From Promicromonospora thailandica (GTDB lineage: Bacteria; Actinomycetota; Actinomycetes; Actinomycetales; Cellulomonadaceae), in contig NZ_JAMTCS010000016.1 in the NCBI RefSeq assembly GCF_024171955.1, positions 62,001 to 126,000 of the forward strand: a stretch of 64,000 nucleotides of DNA, given 5' to 3'. The translations under genes were made by a program, and so were the position numbers. The notes under the pieces were generated by a model. It was not told the origin of the DNA. It saw only the letters and a program-made list of their open reading frames with translations, and searched no databases. Shown here piece by piece: positions 34,850 through 42,919 of this stretch (position 1 is its first letter; every line of letters begins with the position of its first letter).

Positions 34850-35869
34850 TCAGCCGGCCGAGCCGCCCCCCGCTCGCCAGGCGTCGTAGTCGACACCCCT
34901 CTCCTTCGCCAGCTCCCGCAGCCGCTCCTCGGTCGGCGGCCGGAACAGCTTCGGTGTGATCTTCCGGTCCTGCTCGGCGTACGTCCGCTGGAGTGCGGCC
35001 TGCCGCGTGGCGTCGTCCTGCGCCGCGGCCGTCACGGCGGGGGTCGCCGCCACGCTCGTGCCGGTCAGGACACCGCTGACCAGCGGCAGGTAGCCGCTGG
35101 AGTGCCCGAGCCGGTTGGGGTGGTAGGACTCGCGGACGGGGTTCGAGAAGCCGTTGATCCACTCGGTCGAGTCGCACACCGCGTGGCCGGTGAACCTGCT
35201 GACCGGGTTGACGAACGTGAACCCCTTGGCCGACGAGGCCGACGCGGTGACCGAGTTGATGAGCACGACGGCGTTGTTGAGCGCCGCCTCGTCCTCGGGG
35301 CTGAAGAAGGTCGCGATGTTGCAGTCCTCGCCCATGAAGATCTTCGGATAGCCGACGACGACGACCTTCGCGTTCGGTGCCCGCGTGCGGATGGCGGTGT
35401 AGAGGGTGCCGAGCCGGCCCGGCAGGGTGCTCTGGATGAAGGTACGTGCCCCGGCGACCGCGCCGGCGCAGTCGCTGGCCCACGCGGGCAGGGCGCACTC
35501 GGTGAGCACGTCGGCGAAGCCGGCGTCGTTGCCGCCCACCGAGATGGTCACGAACCGGGTGCTCGAGCTCAGGGCGCCGACCTGGGTGCTCGACACGTCG
35601 GCGACCACGGCCCCCGAGCAGGCCCGGAAGTTGAGGGTGTAGCCCTTGGCGGCCGCGGTCAGGCTCGCGTAGGCGTAGGTCGAGCGCAGGCACTCGGTGC
35701 CGTCGTTGATGTAGGTCCGGGTACCGGTGCCTGACGAGTAGGAGTCGCCGAGGGCCACGTAGGACTCCCCGGCGGCGTACGACGGTGGTGCCGCCGACGT
35801 CACCAGCCCCACGGTGACCAGGCTTGTCGCCGCCAGAGCGGCAAGGACGCGCACGAGACGTAGCTTCAT
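34850..35869 (-). CDS. Secreted SGNH/GDSL lipase
   Basis: The protein has 339 residues. It has a signal peptide ending PSYA-AGE. The GDSL block is YVALGDSYSSGTGT (Ser at about 44), block III is TISVGGNDAGFAD, and the catalytic His is in ESYHPNRLGHSSGY. Six cysteines suggest three disulfides, as in the Streptomyces scabies-type esterases and Rv0518-like lipases. A charged C-terminal extension (about 285-339) follows the fold. It is probably exported to act on lipids or acyl esters. Its upstream region is unusually AT-rich. Confidence 0.93.
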   Translation of the reverse strand: MKLRLVRVLAALAATSLVTVGLVTSAAPPSYAAGESYVALGDSYSSGTGTRTYINDGTECLRSTYAYASLTAAAKGYTLNFRACSGAVVADVSSTQVGALSSSTRFVTISVGGNDAGFADVLTECALPAWASDCAGAVAGARTFIQSTLPGRLGTLYTAIRTRAPNAKVVVVGYPKIFMGEDCNIATFFSPEDEAALNNAVVLINSVTASASSAKGFTFVNPVSRFTGHAVCDSTEWINGFSNPVRESYHPNRLGHSSGYLPLVSGVLTGTSVAATPAVTAAAQDDATRQAALQRTYAEQDRKITPKLFRPPTEERLRELAKERGVDYDAWRAGGGSAG

Positions 35870-35892
35870 GGAGCAGCCCCCCGAAGGTCCGT

Positions 35893-35914
35893 CGGGTCAC
35901 GTCGGCGTGACCCG
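35893..35914. promoter_or_regulatory. Perfect dyad in the lipase 5' region
   Basis: CGGGTCACG (35893-35901) and CGTGACCCG (35906-35914) form a 9-bp perfect stem around TCGG, 24 bp upstream of the lipase ATG. It may be an operator or a leader hairpin. Confidence 0.6.
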
Positions 35915-35990
35915 ATCCGTACCTTTATAGGAGATATTTACACTACTGCGCAATGGTCAGCAAAAAATTAACCAAATCTTCGTCAGTTGG
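35915..35990 (-). promoter_or_regulatory. AT-rich promoter region of the lipase gene
   Basis: Read on the minus strand this contains ATTTGGTTAATTTTTTGC, then TTGCGC and, 18 bp later, TATAAA, a plausible -35/-10 pair. The local AT content is far above the rest of the window. Confidence 0.5.
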
Positions 35991-36057
35991 CCGCTGTGCC
36001 CGGAGCGAGTCAGCGGGTGGTCGTCATCGCGCCCGGCCCGCAGGGACGGAGGGCACG

Positions 36058-36423
36058 CTACCCGTCGACGACGAGCCAGAAGGGCCCCGACGCGGGGCAG
36101 GCCTCGGGCAGGGTGACGTCGCCGGGCACCCGCTCGAGCTCGCCGCCGCGGAGAGAGACGTCGTCGCCCGGCCGCAGGCCGCGGGACGACTCACCCGTGT
36201 CGGGGAACACCGGGACGTAGCGGGTGTCCAGGTCGGTCCGCACCGTGAGGCACCCCGCGGTGTCCTCGACGGTGCCCGTCAGCAGGGCGCCGTCGCCCGT
36301 GCCGGGCTGGTTCGCGGTGTACTCCGCGTACGCCGGCCCGCCGGTCGAAGGCGTTCCGGCGCAGCTGGCGACGCCCGCTCCGACGAGCGTGACGCCGATG
36401 AGTGCCCGCACGGTGCGCCGCAT
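36058..36423 (-). CDS. Small secreted lipoprotein, hypothetical
   Basis: The protein has 121 residues. MRRTVRALIGVTLVGAGVAS followed by Cys is a lipoprotein signal (lipobox GVASC). The mature part is a small beta-rich domain (GALLTGTVEDTAGCLTVRTD, GESSRGLRPGDDVSLRGGEL), similar in layout to OB-fold-like outer-surface proteins, with two further cysteines that could pair. No family name is certain. It stands alone, divergent from the NADH dehydrogenase. Confidence 0.75.
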   Translation of the reverse strand: MRRTVRALIGVTLVGAGVASCAGTPSTGGPAYAEYTANQPGTGDGALLTGTVEDTAGCLTVRTDLDTRYVPVFPDTGESSRGLRPGDDVSLRGGELERVPGDVTLPEACPASGPFWLVVDG

Positions 36424-36555
36424 GCGTAGATCTTCGACCGGACGCGGTGGTCCTGTCGAGAGGGTGCGCGCCCGAGTGGCCGGTGGTCGGCGTCGTGCCA
36501 TCCTGGAATCCACCCGCACAGGCGTGGGTGCTCAGCGACCGAGGCGAGGCCGACG

Positions 36556-37881
36556 ATGGACGAGAGCCGGACGAGGGTCGTGATCGTCGGCGGTGGTTTC
36601 GCGGGGTACGACGCCGCGAAGGCGTTGCTGCGCGCTCTGCCGCGCGAGGCGGACGTCGAGGTCGTGCTGGTCAACCGGACCGACTACTTCCTGTACCTGC
36701 CGCTGCTGCCGGAGGTGGCGGCGGCGGTGATCGATCCGCGCCGGGTGACCGTCTCGATCCCGGCCACGCTGCGCGGGGTGCGGCTCGCGCTCGGTGACGT
36801 GACCTCGATCGACGCCGACCGGAACACCGTCGCGTACACCGATCCGGAGGGCGGGACGCACTCGCTGCGCTACGACAGGCTCGTCGTGGCCGCCGGGAGC
36901 GTGACCCGGCTGCTGCCCGTGCCGGGCGTGGCCGAGCACGCGCACGGCTTCCGCGGCGTGGCCGAGGCCCTGTACCTGCGCGACCACATCATCCGGCAGG
37001 TCGAGCTCGCCGCCGCGACCGACGACCCGGCCGAGCGGGACGCGCGGTGCACGTTCGTGGTGGTCGGCGCCGGGTACACCGGCACCGAGGTCGCGGCCCA
37101 GGGCCCGCTGCTGACCGACGCGCTCCGGCGTCGGCATCCCGGCCTGGCCGACCAGAGGATGCGGTGGCTGCTGCTCGACCTGGCGCCGAAGGTGCTGCCG
37201 GAGCTGGACCCGCGCCTGTCGCGCACGGCCGACCGCGTGCTGCGCGACCGGCACGTCGAGGTGCGGACCGGGACCTCGGTGGACGAGGCGACCCAGGACG
37301 GCGTCCGGCTCACGACCGGAGAGGTGGTGCCGGCCCGCACCCTCGTGTGGTGCGTCGGGGTGCGACCGGACCCGCTGGTCGAGGGCACGGGTCTGGAGAC
37401 CCTGAAGGGCCGGCTGGTCGTGGACACCACGCTCACGGTGCCGGGCCACCCGGAGGTGTTCGCGTGCGGGGACGCCGCGGCGGTGCCCGACGTCACCCGG
37501 CCCGGCGAGGTCACCGCGATGACGGCGCAGCACGCCAGCCGGCAGGGCGCCCTCGCCGGGCGCAACGTCGCGGCCTCGCTCGGGTACGGGCAGACGCGCA
37601 GCTACAAGCACCACGACCTCGGCTTCGTCGTGGATCTCGGCGGCTGGCAGGCGGCCGCCAACCCGCTGCAGATCCCGTTGTCGGGACTGGCGGCGAAGGT
37701 CGTCACCCGCGGGTACCACCTGGTCGCGATGCCGGGCAACCGGGTGCGCACCGCCGTGGACTGGCTGCTGGACGCGGTCCTGGGGCGCCAGTCGGTGCAG
37801 CTCGGGATCGTCCGGTCGGCCGCCGTACCCCTGGACACCTCGGCGCCGCCGGCCGACCACCCGGAGCCACCCGCCGGCTGA
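36556..37881 (+). CDS. Type II NADH dehydrogenase-like oxidoreductase
   Basis: The protein has 441 residues. FAD site RVVIVGGGFAGYDAAKALLR (residues 7-26), NADH site FVVVGAGYTGTEVAAQ (about 171-186), a second FAD contact VFACGDAAAVPDV, and a C-terminal amphipathic region that would dock on the membrane. RTDYFLYLPLLPEVAAAVID is characteristic of NDH-2. It passes electrons from NADH to quinone without proton pumping. It could also be a related NAD(P)/FAD disulfide-fold enzyme, but no CxxxxC pair is present. Confidence 0.93.
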   Translation: MDESRTRVVIVGGGFAGYDAAKALLRALPREADVEVVLVNRTDYFLYLPLLPEVAAAVIDPRRVTVSIPATLRGVRLALGDVTSIDADRNTVAYTDPEGGTHSLRYDRLVVAAGSVTRLLPVPGVAEHAHGFRGVAEALYLRDHIIRQVELAAATDDPAERDARCTFVVVGAGYTGTEVAAQGPLLTDALRRRHPGLADQRMRWLLLDLAPKVLPELDPRLSRTADRVLRDRHVEVRTGTSVDEATQDGVRLTTGEVVPARTLVWCVGVRPDPLVEGTGLETLKGRLVVDTTLTVPGHPEVFACGDAAAVPDVTRPGEVTAMTAQHASRQGALAGRNVAASLGYGQTRSYKHHDLGFVVDLGGWQAAANPLQIPLSGLAAKVVTRGYHLVAMPGNRVRTAVDWLLDAVLGRQSVQLGIVRSAAVPLDTSAPPADHPEPPAG

Positions 37882-37883
37882 CG

Positions 37884-37960
37884 TCCCCCTTCGTCTCCAA
37901 CCCGAGGTTGCTTGGCTCTGGTCGCCGTGAAAGCCGAGCGACCTCGGGTTCGCAGGGGGA
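37884..37960. repeat. Long imperfect inverted repeat (hairpin) between genes
   Basis: A 21-base arm at 37899-37919 (AACCCGAGGTTGCTTGG...) pairs with 37930-37950 (...CGACCTCGGGTT) around a 10-base loop. The few mismatches are G-U compatible. Outside, TCCCCCT (37884-37890) pairs with AGGGGGA (37954-37960). It lies just after the NADH dehydrogenase stop and may be its terminator, a processed RNA structure or a short mobile palindrome. No U-tract follows. Confidence 0.75.
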
Positions 37961-37992
37961 GCGGGCCGGGGCCGGCGGCTAGGGTTTCGCCC

Positions 37993-38520
37993 GTGACCGA
38001 CGACGTTCGCCCGATCATCTTCCTCGACGTGGACGGCACGCTGCTGCCGTTCGGCGGCCCCGGCATGCTGCCGGAGCCGCGGTCCGGACCGCCGGCTCCG
38101 GGTACGCCGCGCCCGGAGCTCGACCTGATCGACCCGGCTCTCGGCCCGCTCCTGCTCGGGCTCGGCTGCGACGTGGTGTGGGCGACGGCGTGGATGGGCG
38201 ACGCGAACGTCGTCGTCGGGCCGCGGGCCGGGCTGCCCACGCTGCCGGTGGCCGACCTGCCCGGCTACGGACCACCGGACGCGCAGGGGCTGGGCTGGAA
38301 GACGCGGGCCCTGGTCCGCGAGGCGGCGGGCCGCCCGTTCGTGTGGGTCGACGACGACGTCAGCGACGCGGACCTGGAGTGGATCGAGCGCGAGCACCGC
38401 GGCCGGTCGCTCGTGCTGCGGGTGGAGTCGGCCGTCGGTCTGACCGCCGCGGGGGTCGGGGAGATCGCCGCGTGGCTGGGCGGCCTGCCCGACGCAACCT
38501 CTGGCGGCACCTCTGCGTAG
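37993..38520 (+). CDS. HAD-like domain protein
   Basis: The protein has about 175 residues from a GTG start. RPIIFLDVDGTLLPFGG is HAD motif I (DxDGT), the region VVWATAWMGDAN resembles motif II, and RPFVWVDDDVSDADLEW the motif IV acidic pair. The cap is minimal. This form is common in actinobacteria as an uncharacterised hydrolase, often annotated only as HAD domain-containing. An in-frame start at 37912 would lie in the hairpin and is unlikely. Confidence 0.85.
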   Translation: MTDDVRPIIFLDVDGTLLPFGGPGMLPEPRSGPPAPGTPRPELDLIDPALGPLLLGLGCDVVWATAWMGDANVVVGPRAGLPTLPVADLPGYGPPDAQGLGWKTRALVREAAGRPFVWVDDDVSDADLEWIEREHRGRSLVLRVESAVGLTAAGVGEIAAWLGGLPDATSGGTSA

Positions 38521-38598
38521 TGGAGGGCATGAGGCAGGAGAACGCGGTGACCACGGACGACGGCGCGAGACCTGGACCGCTGAGCGTGCCGCGCGCCG

Positions 38599-39165
38599 TC
38601 AGGCGCGCAGCCCGTCCATCAACAGGTCCAGGAGGCGGCTGGCCAGGTCCCGCTGCCCGGGCGCGCCGGCCACGGTGAAGATGCCGACGAGGGCGGCCGC
38701 GATGTCCTCGGCGGGCACGTCGGTGCGCACCTCGCCGCGCTTCCGGCCCGCCTCCAGGAGGGTGTCGACGGCCCCGAGCAGCTCCGTCCGCGTCTCCGCG
38801 TGGGCGATCTCGCCCGCCTCGATCATCGCGAGCAGCGTGTCAAGCATCCCGTTCTTGGTCGCGATCCAGTCGCCGAACAGGTCCATCCACCGGCGCAGCG
38901 CCGTGGGCGGGTCGAACCGGCCGAGCAGGTCGTGGGCCCCGGTGGTCAGGCGTGAGACCTGGTCGCGGTAGACCATGTCGACCAGCGACTCGCGGGTGGG
39001 GAAGTGTCGGTAGAGCGTCGCGATGCCCACCCCGGCCTCGGCGGCGATCGCCCGCATCGACGGCTCTGCGGGGGCCGACGCGAACAGGCGGGTGGCCACG
39101 GCCAGCAGCTGGTCACGGTTGCGGGCCGCGTCGGCCCGGGGCCTACGGAGCTCGGGAGACGCCAC
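38599..39165 (-). CDS. TetR family transcriptional regulator
   Basis: The protein has 188 residues from a GTG start. The helix-turn-helix is RAIAAEAGVGIATLYRHFPT followed by RESLVDMVYRDQVSR; the C-terminal helices form a ligand domain (DLFGDWIATKNGMLDTLLAM). Its own upstream region and the promoter of the quinone oxidoreductase at 39734 share the motif CGGA-N6-TCCG, so it probably represses itself and that gene. A small unrelated gene lies between them. Confidence 0.92.
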   Translation of the reverse strand: MASPELRRPRADAARNRDQLLAVATRLFASAPAEPSMRAIAAEAGVGIATLYRHFPTRESLVDMVYRDQVSRLTTGAHDLLGRFDPPTALRRWMDLFGDWIATKNGMLDTLLAMIEAGEIAHAETRTELLGAVDTLLEAGRKRGEVRTDVPAEDIAAALVGIFTVAGAPGQRDLASRLLDLLMDGLRA

Positions 39166-39205
39166 GACGGATCACGCTCGCCGCATGCTGGGCTGGACCA
39201 TGAGA

Positions 39206-39219
39206 CGGATCGTAGTCCG
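39206..39219. promoter_or_regulatory. TetR-type site upstream of the TetR gene
   Basis: CGGATCGTAGTCCG matches CGGA-N6-TCCG, 41 bp before the TetR start. A near match (CGGATCACGCTCGC) lies at 39168-39181, directly at the start codon. Confidence 0.65.
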
Positions 39220-39255
39220 CCGCGGCTCCTCCACGATCTGGCGCAGGCCGGCGGG

Positions 39256-39513
39256 CTACCCCTCGCTCCCACCCTGCGGTGACGTCGCGGAAGTCCCGCG
39301 CGCCGTGAGGTCGGCGAGGAAACGGTGGCACTGCTGGGCGCGCTCCGAGTCCTCGGCCATCACCTTCTCGAAGAACTCTGCGATCTCGTCGACGCCGGCG
39401 TTGCGAGCGTCGCGTACGTACTGACCGTAGTCGTGGCCAGCCTTGAGCGAGTGGTACTGCACAGAGATGAGGTCGAACGTGACGTCGTCGAATCCAGTCT
39501 CTCCGGTTGCCAT
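39256..39513 (-). CDS. Small helical protein, hypothetical
   Basis: The protein has 85 residues, mostly helical: FDLISVQYHSLKAGHDYGQY and EIAEFFEKVMAEDSERAQQC. The E/H spacing recalls a ferritin-like half-bundle, but the metal ligands are not complete enough to claim it. GGAGG precedes the ATG. It lies between the TetR gene and the TetR-type sites of the oxidoreductase, in the TetR orientation, so it may belong to the same transcript as tetR. Confidence 0.7.
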   Translation of the reverse strand: MATGETGFDDVTFDLISVQYHSLKAGHDYGQYVRDARNAGVDEIAEFFEKVMAEDSERAQQCHRFLADLTARGTSATSPQGGSEG

Positions 39514-39654
39514 GATCCATCCTCCAGGTGCCTGTCTCGGCGGCGTCCGTCGGGCGCCGCACGACGGGTGGGACGGCCCTCATCCGGACCGATCTCCACC
39601 ATCGCAGGGTGACTCCCGCTCGCAACCCACCGCGCACGGCGCCCCGGCGAGCGC

Positions 39655-39710
39655 AAACGGATCATGTTCCGCTTGTGCTAGTGTGAGCGTTAGCGGAGCG
39701 TGATCCGCTT
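39655..39710. promoter_or_regulatory. Two TetR-type operators before the oxidoreductase
   Basis: AAACGGATCATGTTCCGCTT (39655-39674) and TAGCGGAGCGTGATCCGCTT (39691-39710) share CGGA-N6-TCCG in a 20-bp frame, 36 bp apart. The oxidoreductase starts 24 bp after the second. Confidence 0.8.
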
Positions 39711-39733
39711 GCAGCGACCGAGGTGGAGGCTGG

Positions 39734-40690
39734 ATGAGAAGCGAGACGAGCCGGGCGGTCCAGCTCGAGTCGTTCGACGGGCCCGCGGCCCTCGCCGTCC
39801 GCGAGGTGCCGCAACCCCATGCCGGGCCGGGGCAGGTCCGCGTCCGTGTCACCGCGGCCGGGCTGAACCCGATGGACTGGTACATGACCTCCGACGTCGA
39901 CACAGCCGCACGCTTCGGCCTGAGCCTGCCGTGCGGGTTCGGCACGGACTACGCCGGGGTGGTCGACGAGGTGGGCGACGGCGTGCGCCGGTTCGCGGTC
40001 GGCGACCGGGTCTTCGGCGGCGCGCTGTCGCGCGCGCTGGCCGACCACGTCGTCGTCGACGAGGCCGGCGCCATCGCGGCGGGCGGCGAGGCGCACCCCA
40101 CCCCCGACGGCCTCGACGAACGCACGGCCGCCACCCTGGCCATCGCGGGGCGGACGGCGGCAGCGGCGCTCGCGGCCGTCGACCCGGGGCCCGGTGACAC
40201 CGTGCTCGTCGGCGGTGCGGGCGGCGGGGTCGGGGTCTTCGCCGTCCAGCTCGCGCGGCTCGCGGGTGCGCGCGTGATCGGCACGGGGTCGGCGTCGTCG
40301 GCCGACGCGCTGCGTGCCCTCGGCGCGGAGCCTGTGACCTATGGCGACGGCCTCGCCGACCGCGTCCGCGCGCTCGCTCCCACCGGGGTCAGCGCCGTGC
40401 TGGACCTGCACGGTACCGGCACGGTGCGGGTAGGGCGGGAGCTCGGCGTGCCCGACGCGCGCATCGCCACCATCGCCGCCAAGGTCGACGGCATCACGGC
40501 CGCGAACGGTGCGAGCACGTCCCCGGAGCGGCTCCAGGAGATCGCACGCCTCGTCGCGGCCGGCCGGCTGCGGGTGCCGATCGCCGCCCGGTTCCCGGTC
40601 GAGGAGATCCGGGCCGCGGTCGAGCTCCAGGCGGCGCGGCACGTGCATGGGAAGGTCGTGATCGAGCTCGTGCCGGGCGATCCGGACTGA
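39734..40690 (+). CDS. NADPH:quinone oxidoreductase-like MDR protein
   Basis: The protein has 318 residues. GroES-like N-terminus (PHAGPGQVRVRVTAAGLNPM, DYAGVVDEVGDGVRRFAVGD) and a Rossmann domain with VLVGGAGGGVGVFAVQLARL. The zinc ligands of alcohol dehydrogenases are absent, which places it with zeta-crystallin/quinone oxidoreductases. It reduces quinones or alpha,beta-unsaturated carbonyls with NADPH. GGTGGAGG precedes the ATG. Two TetR-type sites indicate induction by an electrophile or quinone. Confidence 0.93.
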   Translation: MRSETSRAVQLESFDGPAALAVREVPQPHAGPGQVRVRVTAAGLNPMDWYMTSDVDTAARFGLSLPCGFGTDYAGVVDEVGDGVRRFAVGDRVFGGALSRALADHVVVDEAGAIAAGGEAHPTPDGLDERTAATLAIAGRTAAAALAAVDPGPGDTVLVGGAGGGVGVFAVQLARLAGARVIGTGSASSADALRALGAEPVTYGDGLADRVRALAPTGVSAVLDLHGTGTVRVGRELGVPDARIATIAAKVDGITAANGASTSPERLQEIARLVAAGRLRVPIAARFPVEEIRAAVELQAARHVHGKVVIELVPGDPD

Positions 40691-40817
40691 CGGGCTCCAG
40701 GCGCGGATGTCGGCGATGGCGAGGACTGCTACTGGATTCCGCAGGCTGCGTGCGTGGAGACCGAGCCGAACCTACGCTGACCCTGACCCGCACCGGGCCT
40801 GTCGGGAAGGATGCGCG

Positions 40818-41831
40818 ATGCCGCCACGCACGAGGTACGTCACCGACGGGCGCCTGTCGGCCGGCCCGCCCGAGGAGTCCGCCGCCGAGGCGCTGCGGTT
40901 CGCGCAGGCCGGGCCGGGGAGGACGGCGGTGCTCCTCTACCCGGAGCCCACCGCGCAGGACGTCGAGGAGCTCGCCGAGGCCTGGGGCCTGCACCCGGTG
41001 CTCGCCGCGGACCTCCGGGACGGCGGTCAGCGACCCAAGATCGAACGCTACGGCGACGTGGTCTTCCTGGTGGCCCGGTCCGCCTGGTACGTGGACGAGA
41101 CGGAGGACGTCCACTTCGCCGAGTTCCATCTCCTGCTGCGGCCCCAGGCCGTGGCGATCCTGTGCCAGGACGGCCGCTGGATCGACGGCGCCGACGCCTC
41201 GACCGCGGCGGACGTCGTCGACCGGGGCGACCACGCCCTGCTCGGCGACGAGAATCTCCTCGACCTCGGGCCGGAGGCCGTCGCCTACCGGCTGCTGGAC
41301 GCCGTCGTCGACGGGTACGACCCGGTGCTGCAGGGGCTCGCCGAGGACAAGGACCAGATCGAGGCGCAGGTCTTCAGCGGCGACGCCGCTGCCACCGAGC
41401 GCATCTACCGGCTGAGTCACGAGGTCGTCGAGCTCCAGCACGCCACGACGTCGCTCGCCGACGTGCTCGACGGGCTGCGGCGGGGCTCCGCGCGCCACGG
41501 CATCGCGAAACCCCTGCGGAAGTACCTGCAGCACGTTGCCGACCACCTCACTCGCGCGGTCACCGAGGTGACCGAGCTGCGGGCCGCCCTGGGGCGGATC
41601 CTCGACGTCAACGCGACGCTGGTGGCGCAACGCCAGAACGAGGACATGAAGAAGATCTCCGGCTGGGCGGCCATCCTCTTCGCGCCCACGCTCATCGGCG
41701 CGATCTACGGCATGAACTTCGACCACATGCCCGAGCTGCACTGGACGTTCGGCTACCCGCTGGCGGTCGGGGCGATGGTCGTGTTCTCGGTGGTGCTGTG
41801 GGTGGTGTTCCGGCGCAGGGGGTGGATGTGA
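40818..41831 (+). CDS. corA: CorA family magnesium/cobalt transporter
   Basis: The protein has 337 residues. A long cytoplasmic alpha/beta domain is followed by the stalk helix and two C-terminal membrane helices. The signature GMN (298-300) lies in LIGAIYGMNFDHMPEL. The tail ends in basic residues RRRGWM, as in CorA. Pentamers conduct Mg2+ down the membrane potential. Start ATG 40818 is preceded by GGAAGG; the in-frame extension to 40707 is not family-like. Confidence 0.95.
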   Translation: MPPRTRYVTDGRLSAGPPEESAAEALRFAQAGPGRTAVLLYPEPTAQDVEELAEAWGLHPVLAADLRDGGQRPKIERYGDVVFLVARSAWYVDETEDVHFAEFHLLLRPQAVAILCQDGRWIDGADASTAADVVDRGDHALLGDENLLDLGPEAVAYRLLDAVVDGYDPVLQGLAEDKDQIEAQVFSGDAAATERIYRLSHEVVELQHATTSLADVLDGLRRGSARHGIAKPLRKYLQHVADHLTRAVTEVTELRAALGRILDVNATLVAQRQNEDMKKISGWAAILFAPTLIGAIYGMNFDHMPELHWTFGYPLAVGAMVVFSVVLWVVFRRRGWM

Positions 41832-41851
41832 GCGGTGCCGGGTCGGTACGG

Positions 41852-42834
41852 CTAGCCGTAGACGTGCTCGCGGTGCCACCTGAGGTACTTCGTCGAGGGC
41901 GTGACCGTGGGCGGCGTCAGCACGATCTTCTGCCGCAGCCCTTCGCCCGTGAAGTACCGGGCGGTCGCGGGGACGTGGTCCGCGGCGGCCCGCAAGCGCG
42001 GTGACATGCTCACCGTCAGGTGGTCGCCCGCGGGGTCGAGCGTCATGAGTCCGGCGTCGAAGGCGGCGTCGTGCGTGGGGCAGGCCGCGATGCCGTTGGC
42101 GACGTCGATGCGCTCGCGGTCGTCGGAGTCCCGCCACGGCTTGATGTGCCCGGCACGCAGCAGCGTGGGCCGTTCGCCGTCGTCCAACGTGAAGCCGCAG
42201 AAGGCGCAGGCCGCGCCGTAGTTGCGCAGCACCTGGCTGGCGAAGGCGCTCTGGCCGATGCGCAGCATCTGCACGAATGCCCGCTCGGTGGTGCTGTCCG
42301 TCGTCGTGCCCTCGGGGACGAGGGCGGGCAGCTCCCGCTCGAGCACGGCCTGGAGGTCGTCCTCGCGCAGCTCGTCCTGGCCCAGCAGCACCATCGACCG
42401 CCGCTGTGCTCGATGCCCAGGAAGTCCGGCAGGCGGTCGGTGCCGATGCCGACGCTCCGGGCGCCGCCGAGGACGATGCGGTAGAGGTGGGCGAGCGTCT
42501 CGGGGGACGCCGAGAGCCGCTGTCCGAGCTCGATGTCCGTGGCTGCCCCACGGTCGCGGCCGGGCACCCCGGACAGGTTCTCGACCTTCGACGCGACGGC
42601 GTTCGGCTTGCGCCGGAACAGCCGGGCGAGCTCCGCGACCGGGTACGGGAACCTCCGGTCGCCGCCGCCCGCCCTGACGTTGGCGACGAGGCGGACGGTA
42701 CCCGCCAGGAGCGTCTCGACAGGCAGGTGCTTGACCCGCTCGCGCCCCGACGTCAGGTCGGGACGGGTCAGGATCTCGAGCCACTGCCGCTCCGCCTCAC
42801 CGAGGGTGAGGTCGAGGTAGGCGGACAGGCTCAC
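41852..42834 (-). pseudogene. HNH endonuclease broken by a frameshift
   Basis: The first frame from GTG 42834 (GGAGG eight bases upstream) reads SLSAYLDLTLGEAERQWLEI to RLPDFLGIEHSGG. A second frame continues from MVLLGQDELREDD to the HNH nuclease CAFCGFTLDDGERPTLLRAG, HIKPWRDSDDRERIDVANGI and HVYG. The shift, one missing base, is near 42395-42410. Joined, it is about 327 residues: an N-terminal helical domain plus an intact HNH site (His, Asn, His and two CxxC-like cysteines). Such stand-alone HNH proteins resemble restriction-type nucleases. Either inactivated or an assembly error. Confidence 0.85.
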
Positions 42835-42919
42835 GCGGCCAGCCTCCGTCAGGAGCGGGGACCCGTCAAGGCGTATTTTCCCTGGACCACGCTGCGTCAC
42901 CCGTCGCACGATCGAACCC

